Below are positions 6,903-12,813 of a DNA stretch of 16,664 bases, piece after piece. Position numbers and translations under genes: made by a program. The notes under the pieces are model-generated. The model made no database searches. It was not told the origin of the DNA and worked only from the letters and a program-made list of their open reading frames with translations. The stretch is from positions 1 through 16,664 of the forward strand of contig QKGY01000342.1 in the NCBI GenBank assembly GCA_003250235.1, written 5' to 3'. Position 1 is the stretch's first letter, and each line of letters begins with the position of its first letter. Source of the stretch: Desulfuromonadaceae bacterium. Lineage in GTDB: Bacteria; Desulfobacterota; Desulfuromonadia; Desulfuromonadales; SZUA-540.

Positions 6903-8780
6903 TCAGAAGAATTCCCGCAGGCTCTCATCGATCCCCATCAGCGTCTCGTACCAGAACGCCTTGGCCGCCTCGACCTTGTCCTCGTCAAACCGGGTGAGCC
7001 AGGAATCGAGGCGCGGGTCTTCCAGGCTGTCTATTTCCTTCTTTCTTTTCAGAAAGGTGTACAGGTAATCGATGTTACGCTCCGATTCCCAGAAAATGGG
7101 ACTGTTGCGGCTGTTGAGGCGGCTTGCCAGAACCTCAATAGCGCGCAGATAGGCTTCGCGGCTGCCGTACAGCGATCCCATCACCTCGGGAAGCATCTCC
7201 TCGGCCCAGCCGCGATGAAAACGGCAGGTACCAAGGTTGTCGACGACCAGCTCTTTCTTCATGCGCTCGGCGCACATCCGCCCCAAGGTGCGTGGCGGAA
7301 TAAAATCGTAACTGTAGATCATGTAGTACTTCCCCATGATCGCCATGGGAGAGAGCACGCCGGAAACCCAGTACTGGTTAGGCACCATCCAGCCCCGCCG
7401 GTTGAAAGCCAGATAGACCAGACTGTCGTGCAGGGCCATCCCGCGGTGGCGGGACTCCATCCGGCTCCACTTGCGAACCCCTTCGCGCAAGTCCAGGCAG
7501 CCGCGCCGCTTGAGGATGGCATCGATCAGCGCACAGCCGAGCTCAGCGTTATGCATCGAATCCTTCTCGACATCGAATTGGCTGACCGTCCAGCGCGGTT
7601 TTTCCGTCACCCCCAGGTCCTCCGGCGGCAGATGCCCCCGGTCAAGCAGGTCCATGAGCCAGGCGATCACCCCGCCGCAGGAAATCGCGTCGAACCCCAT
7701 GGCGTCGGCGTGATGATTGAGCTTTTCCGCGGCACGCTGGTCGAAAATGCCGCACAAGGGACCGAGTGTCTGGTAAGGCTCGTAGTCTTTTTTGAACGTT
7801 CCGTTCATCTTCTTGCAGACCGCCACGCAAGGCTCACCACAGGTAGCCTGCTGCTTTGTGACAATGGTTTCCTCGTTGAACTGCTTCAGGTAATGACCGA
7901 CGATGAAATTCCGATGCAGCGTCTGCCGTTCTTCCTCGCTCCAGAAAAGGGTGCGGTAATTGAAGGCCATGATCCGCCCCCCCATACCGGCGTAGTTGAC
8001 CCCGAAAGTGCCACCGGTCTGCAGTTTGTGGTCGTAGCGGTACTTGGTGGTGACCTCCATATCCTTCTGCACCAAGTGCTGGTCGTATTTGTTGCGGAAC
8101 CACTCGTCAGCAACCTTGCGGTCGCGGAAATCCTCATCAACCAGGGTGCCGCCGTAGATGATCGCCACGATCCCGTGCTTCTGAACCAGAGCGCTGCCGA
8201 AACCGCCACGACCGGCCCAGGTGTCGACGTGACTGATCTTTCCCTTGAAAATCGGCACCGACAAGATACCGCCCATATCGGTGTGCAGGGCGGCTGGGCC
8301 TGTCGCCAGGATGCGCGGATCGGTCACATAGCGCCCCTTGAAGCGTTCATACACAGTGTCGGTCAGGGCGTAAACCCCTGTTCTCCCAGTCTTCCATATC
8401 TCTTCCACCTCGACGGGAACCACCTCCACGTCGATCTCCTCGCCATGATTGCGGTTGAGAACCAGCACGGAGGGGACCGGAGCCCTTCCGACCAGGCTGA
8501 GCATGTTGATGCCCAGGTTGTCGAACACCAGCCCCGCCCCGCCCATCGAGCTGATGTAGTACCCCTGCCAGCAGGGAGAAAAACCGGTGACGATCAGCCG
8601 GTTTGAGCCGGGGAAAATGGAGCCGGCGAAGATGCCGACGCCGAAATTGAGGCTACCGTAGGCCTCGGTCATATGGATGCCCAGGTCGACCGGACCGAAG
8701 TATCGATCGAACCCGTACTTTCTCATCTTGTAAAACCCCGTGGTCGCATCGACCATGAGAACGCGCTGAAACATCTTCAT
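6903..8780 (-). CDS. Aldehyde ferredoxin oxidoreductase family tungstoenzyme (AOR/GAPOR-like)
   Basis: A 625-residue protein, the usual size for the family. It should hold a tungsten-bispyranopterin and one [4Fe-4S] cluster and oxidise an aldehyde (or glyceraldehyde-3-phosphate) to an acid while reducing ferredoxin, in the cytoplasm. Cluster ligands are visible as CGEPCVAVC (Cys314, 318, 322) and Cys519 in NLGTCRFHRGW. The spacing CxxxCxxxC differs from the CxxCxxxC of classical Pyrococcus AOR. The N-terminal text (GPVDLGIHMTEAYGSLNFG, SSMGGAGLVFDNLGIN) reminded me more of the GAPOR branch than of classical AOR, so the substrate is uncertain. GGGGGTGA precedes the ATG at 8778-8780. The gene follows the Lrp-type regulator on the same strand with a 112-bp gap, and lies near alanine dehydrogenase. 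That would fit amino-acid-derived aldehydes, but this is inference. Confidence 0.88.
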   Translation of the reverse strand: MKMFQRVLMVDATTGFYKMRKYGFDRYFGPVDLGIHMTEAYGSLNFGVGIFAGSIFPGSNRLIVTGFSPCWQGYYISSMGGAGLVFDNLGINMLSLVGRAPVPSVLVLNRNHGEEIDVEVVPVEVEEIWKTGRTGVYALTDTVYERFKGRYVTDPRILATGPAALHTDMGGILSVPIFKGKISHVDTWAGRGGFGSALVQKHGIVAIIYGGTLVDEDFRDRKVADEWFRNKYDQHLVQKDMEVTTKYRYDHKLQTGGTFGVNYAGMGGRIMAFNYRTLFWSEEERQTLHRNFIVGHYLKQFNEETIVTKQQATCGEPCVAVCKKMNGTFKKDYEPYQTLGPLCGIFDQRAAEKLNHHADAMGFDAISCGGVIAWLMDLLDRGHLPPEDLGVTEKPRWTVSQFDVEKDSMHNAELGCALIDAILKRRGCLDLREGVRKWSRMESRHRGMALHDSLVYLAFNRRGWMVPNQYWVSGVLSPMAIMGKYYMIYSYDFIPPRTLGRMCAERMKKELVVDNLGTCRFHRGWAEEMLPEVMGSLYGSREAYLRAIEVLASRLNSRNSPIFWESERNIDYLYTFLKRKKEIDSLEDPRLDSWLTRFDEDKVEAAKAFWYETLMGIDESLREFF

Positions 8781-8848
8781 CTCTCACCCCCGAGCGTATA
8801 CGCCGACGACACAGACACCCGTACCGCAGATAGTCTATCCCGAGCTGG

Positions 8849-8880
8849 TGAAAATAACAGGGGGGAGCCGGACTTCCCCT
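8849..8880 (-). terminator. Weak candidate terminator after the Lrp-type gene
   Basis: On the minus strand, GAGGGGA, a short spacer, then TCCCCCC form a stem of about 5-6 bp followed by TGTTATTTTC. It would partly separate the regulator from the AOR-family gene. The stem is short, so read-through is likely. Confidence 0.3.
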
Positions 8881-8892
8881 CGGCGAAATCGT

Positions 8893-9366
8893 TCACAGAG
8901 GGACCTCGGTCTTGTCGAGCACGGTCCGCAGGGCAAAGGACGACTGTACGCGGAAGACGCCCGGCAGGCTGGTCAACTGGTTGTGCACCCGCACGTAATC
9001 GTCATTGCTTCGGACAATGACGCGCAACAGGTAATCGAAATCCCCACTCATGAGATAACATTCCATCACATCGGCGACGCCCTGCACGGCTTCTTCGAAA
9101 GTGGCGAGCTTCTCCCTCTGCTGTCCGTCGAGGGTCAGACGGACAAAGACATTGCCCGGTTTGCCGATCGCCGCCTGGTTCACCAGCATGACGTACCGAT
9201 CGATGATGCCGGTTTCTTCGAGCATCCGCACGCGGCGCAGGCACGCCGATTCGGACAGCCCCACCTTCTCGGCGAGCTGAACGTTGGACAGCCGTCCGTT
9301 AAGCTGCAGTTCTTTCAAAATTGCCTTGTCGATTTTGTCGAGTACGGTTGACGCAATATCCTGCAT
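8893..9366 (-). CDS. Lrp/AsnC family transcriptional regulator
   Basis: A 157-residue protein. Residues about 8-60 are the AsnC-type winged helix-turn-helix: LDKIDKAILKELQLNGRLSNVQLAEKVGLSESACLRRVRMLEETGII. Residues about 70-150 are the RAM/AsnC ligand-binding alpha-beta domain: VFVRLTLDGQQREKLATFEEAV, then VMECYLMSGDFDYLLRVIV. These proteins form dimers to octamers and sense amino acids. The start ATG 9364-9366 has GGAGG 5 nt upstream. It is divergent from alanine dehydrogenase across 177 bp, the classic arrangement in which an Lrp-type protein controls ald in response to alanine, so regulation of ald and of itself is the likely role. Confidence 0.95.
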   Translation of the reverse strand: MQDIASTVLDKIDKAILKELQLNGRLSNVQLAEKVGLSESACLRRVRMLEETGIIDRYVMLVNQAAIGKPGNVFVRLTLDGQQREKLATFEEAVQGVADVMECYLMSGDFDYLLRVIVRSNDDYVRVHNQLTSLPGVFRVQSSFALRTVLDKTEVPL

Positions 9367-9543
9367 CCAATCCTCCGCTTTTTAGAATTATCTTCATTCA
9401 ATAGCGTTTTTCGAGACATCTTTGCAATTAAAATTCGTTGATTTCCTGCTATCCTTCAAACAGAACATCATCTGTCACTCCGCGCCCGCCTATGCCCGCA
9501 CGGGACAGAGCCCATACCGATTCCCCCAACAAGGAGTTCACCC
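9367..9543. promoter_or_regulatory. Divergent control region of the Lrp regulator and ald
   Basis: This 177-bp spacer contains an A+T-rich core (about 9380-9470: AGAATTATCTTCATTCAATA, then GCAATTAAAATTCGTT), the kind of bendable DNA that Lrp-type proteins bind. I could not identify a convincing -35/-10 pair or a clean symmetric operator. The assignment rests on gene arrangement and composition. Confidence 0.45.
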
Positions 9544-10659
9544 ATGATCGTCGGCATTCTCAAGGAAATCAAAGCGGAAGAAAATCGCGTCTGCATGACC
9601 CCGGCCGGGGTCGAAATGATGAAAAGCCATGGCCACCCTGTTCTTGTCGAACGATCGGCCGGAACGGGCAGCGGCTTCAGCGATGACGCGTACATACAGG
9701 CCGGCGCCGAAATCGTCGCATCCCCGGCAGAAATCTATGCCCGGGCCGACATGGTCATGCACGTCAAAGAGCCGCAGCCGACGGAATACGATCTGATTCG
9801 CGCTGGCCAGATCGTATTCACCTATTTTCATTTCGCCGCCTCCGAACCGCTCACCCAAGCCTTCATCCGAACCAACGCCGTCGCTATCGCCTACGAAACA
9901 ATCACCGGTCCGGGCAACAGCCTGCCGCTGCTCACGCCCATGAGTGAGGTCGCTGGCCGCATGGCGGCGCAGCAGGCAGCCAAGTATGTGGAACGCTCCA
10001 TGGGGGGACGCGGCATCCTGCTCGGTGGTGTTCCCGGCGTGCCTCCGGCGACGGTCCTGGTGCTCGGCGGCGGCGTGGTCGGAACGCATGCGGCACAGAT
10101 GGCCTGCGGCCTCGGCGCCAAGGTCTATCTTCTCGACACCAGCCTGCCGCGCCTGCGCCATCTCTCCGAGGTAATGCCTAGAAACTGCTTCCCCATGATG
10201 TCCTCGCCGGCCCTTATCCGCGAACTGGCGCAAGAGGCCGATGCAGTGATCGGAGCCGTCTTGCTTCATGGCGCCAAAGCCCCCAAGCTGATCACGCGGG
10301 AGATGCTTAAGACCATGAAACAGGGGGCCGTGCTGGTCGACGTTGCCATCGATCAGGGAGGATGCTTCGAAACCTCCCGCCCCACCACCCATGGCGCTCC
10401 GACCTATCTCGTCGACGGCATCCTGCACTACTGCGTGGCCAACATGCCCGGAGCCGTGCCCCTCACCTCCACCATGGCGCTGACAAACGCCACCCTCCCC
10501 TTCGCCCTGGCCATCGCTGACAAGGGATGGAAACAGCTGGCTCAAGAAGATGAGTGCGTCCGCGAGGGAATCAACATCGCCTACGGCAAAGTGACCTACA
10601 AAGGGGTCGCTGAGGCTTTCGGCCTGGAGTACACCCCGCCTGAAGCGCTGCTCGGTTGA
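9544..10659 (+). CDS. ald: Alanine dehydrogenase
   Basis: A 371-residue enzyme, exactly the family length, catalysing L-alanine + NAD+ + H2O to pyruvate + NH4+ + NADH in the cytoplasm (homohexamer in characterised members). Key residues are at canonical positions: Arg15 (LKEIKAEENR), Lys75 (HVKEP) and His96 (TYFHF) for substrate binding and catalysis. The Rossmann glycine motif is VLVLGGGVVGTHAA (about 170-183) and the catalytic loop is VDVAIDQGGC. AGGAG lies 8 nt before the ATG. It is divergent from the Lrp/AsnC gene that likely controls it, and it ends at a strong terminator at 10694-10730. It probably feeds pyruvate and ammonia from alanine catabolism. Confidence 0.97.
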   Translation: MIVGILKEIKAEENRVCMTPAGVEMMKSHGHPVLVERSAGTGSGFSDDAYIQAGAEIVASPAEIYARADMVMHVKEPQPTEYDLIRAGQIVFTYFHFAASEPLTQAFIRTNAVAIAYETITGPGNSLPLLTPMSEVAGRMAAQQAAKYVERSMGGRGILLGGVPGVPPATVLVLGGGVVGTHAAQMACGLGAKVYLLDTSLPRLRHLSEVMPRNCFPMMSSPALIRELAQEADAVIGAVLLHGAKAPKLITREMLKTMKQGAVLVDVAIDQGGCFETSRPTTHGAPTYLVDGILHYCVANMPGAVPLTSTMALTNATLPFALAIADKGWKQLAQEDECVREGINIAYGKVTYKGVAEAFGLEYTPPEALLG

Positions 10660-10693
10660 ACGTATCAAAAGGCTTGGCGGTAATAGATGCAGG

Positions 10694-10730
10694 ATCAAAA
10701 AGGAGGGTCCTCACGGCCCTCCTTTTTGAT
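10694..10730 (+). terminator. Rho-independent terminator of ald
   Basis: A perfect 14-bp stem (ATCAAAAAGGAGGG at 10694-10707 with CCCTCCTTTTTGAT at 10717-10730) encloses a 9-nt loop; the T-run is inside the 3' arm. It lies 35 bp after the ald stop. Confidence 0.9.
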
Positions 10731-10825
10731 TCCAATCACACGGCGGATGTCTTTTTCGGCCGCCCACGCACGTTTCCCGTGTATAATGACCGTCCTAACG
10801 ACCCCTTACACGGAAGGTTTCTCTC

Positions 10826-11593
10826 ATGCCCGTTACCCGTATGCATCTCTTCACTCGCAGGGCCCTGGCCACCCTGATTCCACTTCTGGTCCTGCTGGCC
10901 GTTTCTCATCCCACATACGCCTTCGACTGGCAGAAACTCGGACAGGACCTGTTCGGCGGTTCCACCCCATCCGCCTCGTCTCAGAGCCTGCCCACCACGG
11001 AAATTGCCGCCGGGCTCAAGGATGCCCTACGCGTCGGCACCGAGCGGGTGGTGGGACAGCTGGGTACGCTGGACGGCTTCAACGCCGACCCGCAGATCCA
11101 CATTCCCCTGCCACAAAGCCTCACCCGGGCCAAGACGGCCCTCGGCGCCGTAGGCATGGGATATCTGTTCGACGACCTCGAGCTGAAGCTGAACCGTGCC
11201 GCCGAAGAGTCGGTTCCGGAAGCCAAGACGCTTTTCTGGAATGCGATCGAGCAGATGACCCTTGAGGACGTCAAAGCGATCTACAACGGCCCGAACGACG
11301 CGGCGACCCGCTATTTCCAGGCAAAGATGACCGCGCCGCTGAGCGAAAAGATGAAACCGCTGATCGACAAATCCCTCGCCGAAGTCGGGGCCATCCAGGC
11401 GTACGATGCGGCGATTGGGCAATATCGCACCCTTCCCTTTGTCCCGGACGTCAAAGCCAACCTGACCAGCTACGTCATCGAAAAAGGGATGGACGGCATG
11501 TTTTATTACCTGGCCAAAGAAGAAGCGGCTATCCGCGAAAATCCGGCGAAACGCACCACCGAACTGCTGCAGAAGGTGTTCGGAGCGAAATAA
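10826..11593 (+). CDS. DUF4197 family exported protein
   Basis: A 255-residue protein. Residues about 1-32 are a signal peptide (Arg-containing n-region, hydrophobic core LIPLLVLLAV, cleavage near TYA-FDW). The rest is the DUF4197 domain: TEIAAGLKDALRVGTERVVGQLGTLDGF, then IHIPLPQSLTRAKTALGAVGMG, DDLELKLNRAAEESVPEAK and the IYNGPNDAATRYFQAK stretch. The family is periplasmic or secreted, found in Proteobacteria, and has no established function. A TATAAT at 10782-10787 is a good -10, though no matching -35 is visible. GGAAGG lies about 8 nt before the first ATG; the in-frame ATG at 10841 is a less well supported alternative. It is monocistronic, between the ald terminator and its own terminator at 11663. 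Confidence 0.88.
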   Translation: MPVTRMHLFTRRALATLIPLLVLLAVSHPTYAFDWQKLGQDLFGGSTPSASSQSLPTTEIAAGLKDALRVGTERVVGQLGTLDGFNADPQIHIPLPQSLTRAKTALGAVGMGYLFDDLELKLNRAAEESVPEAKTLFWNAIEQMTLEDVKAIYNGPNDAATRYFQAKMTAPLSEKMKPLIDKSLAEVGAIQAYDAAIGQYRTLPFVPDVKANLTSYVIEKGMDGMFYYLAKEEAAIRENPAKRTTELLQKVFGAK

Positions 11594-11662
11594 TCGTCTT
11601 CAATCCTCACGGTCATTGATCGAGGCGCTCCGCCTCGGAGACGAATTCCGATGAAAACGCCA

Positions 11663-11700
11663 GGGCGCGGGCTTTCAGCAAAAGCCCGCGCCCTTCTTTA
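11663..11700 (+). terminator. Rho-independent terminator of the DUF4197 gene
   Basis: A perfect 13-bp stem (GGGCGCGGGCTTT at 11663-11675 with AAAGCCCGCGCCC at 11681-11693) has a 5-nt loop and a TTCTTTATTG tail. A second hairpin without a T-run, CGAGGCG-CTC-CGCCTCG at about 11620-11637, lies between it and the stop. Confidence 0.9.
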
Positions 11701-11778
11701 TTGTGTGTTGAGCTGAGCTCGACGAGCAGTCCGACGGATTTTTTTACCCCTTTTCGGTACAACGAATTTATTTTAAGC

Positions 11779-11784
11779 TATAAA
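11779..11784 (+). promoter_or_regulatory. Candidate -10 box for the selenoprotein gene
   Basis: TATAAA in an A+T-rich stretch 41 bp before the ATG at 11825. The sequence 17 bp upstream (GGTACA) matches a -35 only in its last three bases. Support is weak and rests mainly on composition. Confidence 0.3.
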
Positions 11785-11824
11785 TAGACTATAGAAACGC
11801 TCAACAACCAATAAGGAGTTCAAC

Positions 11825-12253
11825 ATGAGATCACGGTATATTTTCCACCTCTTGACATTGGTAGGGCTTGCCCTGTTCGGATGCACTTCCGGGGGGATTA
11901 CGGCAGACCACTCCGCAAACGACCCGCCAAGGATCACCATTGACCAAGTCATCCAAAAGATGAACCAGGACGATTCGATTGTATTTCTCGATACCCGCAA
12001 TGACATCGACTGGGGTAAAGGGAAAACCAAGATCCCCGGAGCCATTCGGGTCAGAAACAACGAGGAGCTGGCGCAGATTTACAAAACCATCCCCAAAGAC
12101 CAGTTTATCGTCACCTACTGTACCTGACCGGCCGAGAACTCAAGCGCCGGTCTGGCGCAAGTGATGATTCAGAGCGGGTATCAGCATGTGTTTCCGTTAA
12201 AGGGTGGTTTTGAGGCATGGGTGAAGGCCGGGCTGCCTTTGGAGCCGAAGTAG
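11825..12253 (+). CDS. Selenocysteine-containing rhodanese-domain lipoprotein (TGA at 12125-12127 read as Sec)
   Basis: AAGGAG lies about 7 nt before ATG 11825. The N-terminus is a lipoprotein signal ending LALFGC (lipid-modified Cys20 predicted), so the protein should sit in the envelope. A single rhodanese domain follows: ITIDQVIQKMNQ, IVFLDTRNDIDW, KIPGAIRV, then the active-site loop VTYCT. An in-frame TGA comes next, and the same frame continues with PAENSSAGLAQVMIQSGYQH, LKGGFEAWVKAGLPLEPK and TAG at 12251-12253. That gives 142 residues with catalytic Cys99 and Sec101 (a CxU pair). Without read-through the domain would lose its whole second half. A SECIS-like hairpin follows the TGA. I recall a selenocysteine rhodanese (SrdA) from the Geobacter sulfurreducens ext cluster; this may be a relative. 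The substrate is unknown; persulfide, selenium or thiol redox chemistry is plausible. A conventional gene caller would truncate it at 12127. Confidence 0.9.
12125..12163 (+). promoter_or_regulatory. Bacterial SECIS element (UGA plus downstream hairpin)
   Basis: The UGA at 12125-12127 is followed after 16 nt by a perfect 5-bp stem, GCGCC (12144-12148) with GGCGC (12154-12158), enclosing the loop GGUCU (12149-12153). The E. coli fdhF SECIS has the loop AGGUCU, with GGUC starting 18 nt after its UGA; here it starts 21 nt after. The hairpin lies inside the reading frame, as bacterial SECIS elements must. An alternative stem ACCGGC/GCCGGU (12127-12132 with 12146-12151) would compete with it. Confidence 0.82.
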
Positions 12254-12279
12254 AAGACGGATTATCAACTTTTGATGAT

Positions 12280-12313
12280 AAAGCCCCGACGACACTTAGT
12301 GGTTGGGGCTTTT
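12280..12313. terminator. Rho-independent terminator after the selenoprotein gene
   Basis: AAAGCCCCGAC (12280-12290) pairs with GTTGGGGCTTT (12302-12312), with one G-U on RNA and an 11-nt loop, followed by TTTTATT. It has A/T runs on both sides, so it could also end the minus-strand frame at 12327. Confidence 0.85.
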
Positions 12314-12326
12314 TATTAGGATGGCG

Positions 12327-12518
12327 TCAATAAAAAACATATCCTCCAAAAACCACAATAAAAATTTCCTCTGAATTATTGAACGGTTCTGAGCCCCGGT
12401 CCGTCAGGATCGTACTGAATTCGACATCCCCCTTCCTTTCGTTGTCCGCCCAGGCCTCCAATAACCCGGCAAAGTCCATCGGCAGTTCATTGACTCGATG
12501 GGTTTCTGAATAAACCAT
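12327..12518 (-). CDS. Doubtful small hypothetical protein, possibly a gene remnant
   Basis: A 63-residue frame (ATG 12516-12518) with protein-like composition: MDFAGLLEAWADNERKGDVEFSTILTDRGSEPF-type text rather than the Arg/Pro-rich text of shadow frames here. Its stop is 14 bp before a terminator hairpin that works on this strand. No ribosome site precedes the ATG. The same frame stays open upstream to a stop at 12579-12581 (text RQIRRRLVHEMVYSETHR), with no good start. This could be the truncated 3' end of a larger gene. I recognise no family. Confidence 0.3.
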   Translation of the reverse strand: MVYSETHRVNELPMDFAGLLEAWADNERKGDVEFSTILTDRGSEPFNNSEEIFIVVFGGYVFY

Positions 12519-12541
12519 TTCATGTACAAGCCGGCGCCTAA

Positions 12542-12560
12542 TTTGTCGACAAAGTTGACA
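12542..12560 (+). promoter_or_regulatory. Perfect palindrome TTTGTCGACAAA next to a TTGACA box
   Basis: TTTGTCGACAAA (12542-12553) is followed at once by TTGACA (12555-12560), a perfect -35 hexamer; the region 17-19 bp downstream offers only weak -10 matches (TCTACA or TACAAA). A repressor or activator site controlling a transcript toward the OmcS-like gene is possible; the leader would be about 220 nt. Confidence 0.33.
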
Positions 12561-12813
12561 GAGATTATCAGCCGCCCTCTACAAATATGTCGCTTTTTTT
12601 TACAATTACCAACAGAACAACATATTTATATCGCAAAAACATATAGTTATGACTTGGCAATTGAATTGCTTGTTTTCGTTGGGCTCATATTGTCTATAAC
12701 CGACCGGAATTACTGAGATTGAAAGGAGGTGAATTAATAAAAAAGCTTCAGAAAGGTTAATAGTCTGTTAAGTCGGTTGAACAACTTCTTTGCATTGGAA
12801 TCAAAGGAGCCAA

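Larger units (their letters stand above)
12314..12813. other. A+T-rich intergenic stretch upstream of the OmcS-like gene
   Basis: This 500-bp stretch holds no convincing plus-strand gene. It contains the doubtful minus-strand frame at 12327-12518, a 12-bp perfect palindrome (12542-12553) just before a TTGACA, a TATAAC at 12695-12700 that could be a -10 for the cytochrome gene (the best -35, TTGTTT at 12670-12675, is 19 bp away), and a strong ribosome-site-like AAAGGAGGTGA at 12722-12732 with no ATG/GTG/TTG after it. No c-di-GMP (GEMM) riboswitch core is seen. The low GC compared with the flanks suggests a control region or a decayed insertion. Confidence 0.5.

Noticed and set aside
7215..8606. 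463-codon plus-strand frame opposite the AOR-family gene
   Set aside because: Antisense shadow: His/Val/Ala-rich translation without domains, fully inside a gene with conserved cluster ligands.
9538..10698. 386-codon minus-strand frame opposite ald
   Set aside because: Antisense shadow of a well-conserved enzyme; no ribosome site or recognisable domain.
12125..12127. Reading the TGA as the true end of a 100-residue truncated rhodanese
   Set aside because: The frame beyond it encodes the missing domain half and a SECIS hairpin follows at the expected distance.
12522..12716. 64-codon plus-strand frame in the A+T-rich gap
   Set aside because: No ribosome site, and composition follows the local A+T bias; it overlaps putative control elements.
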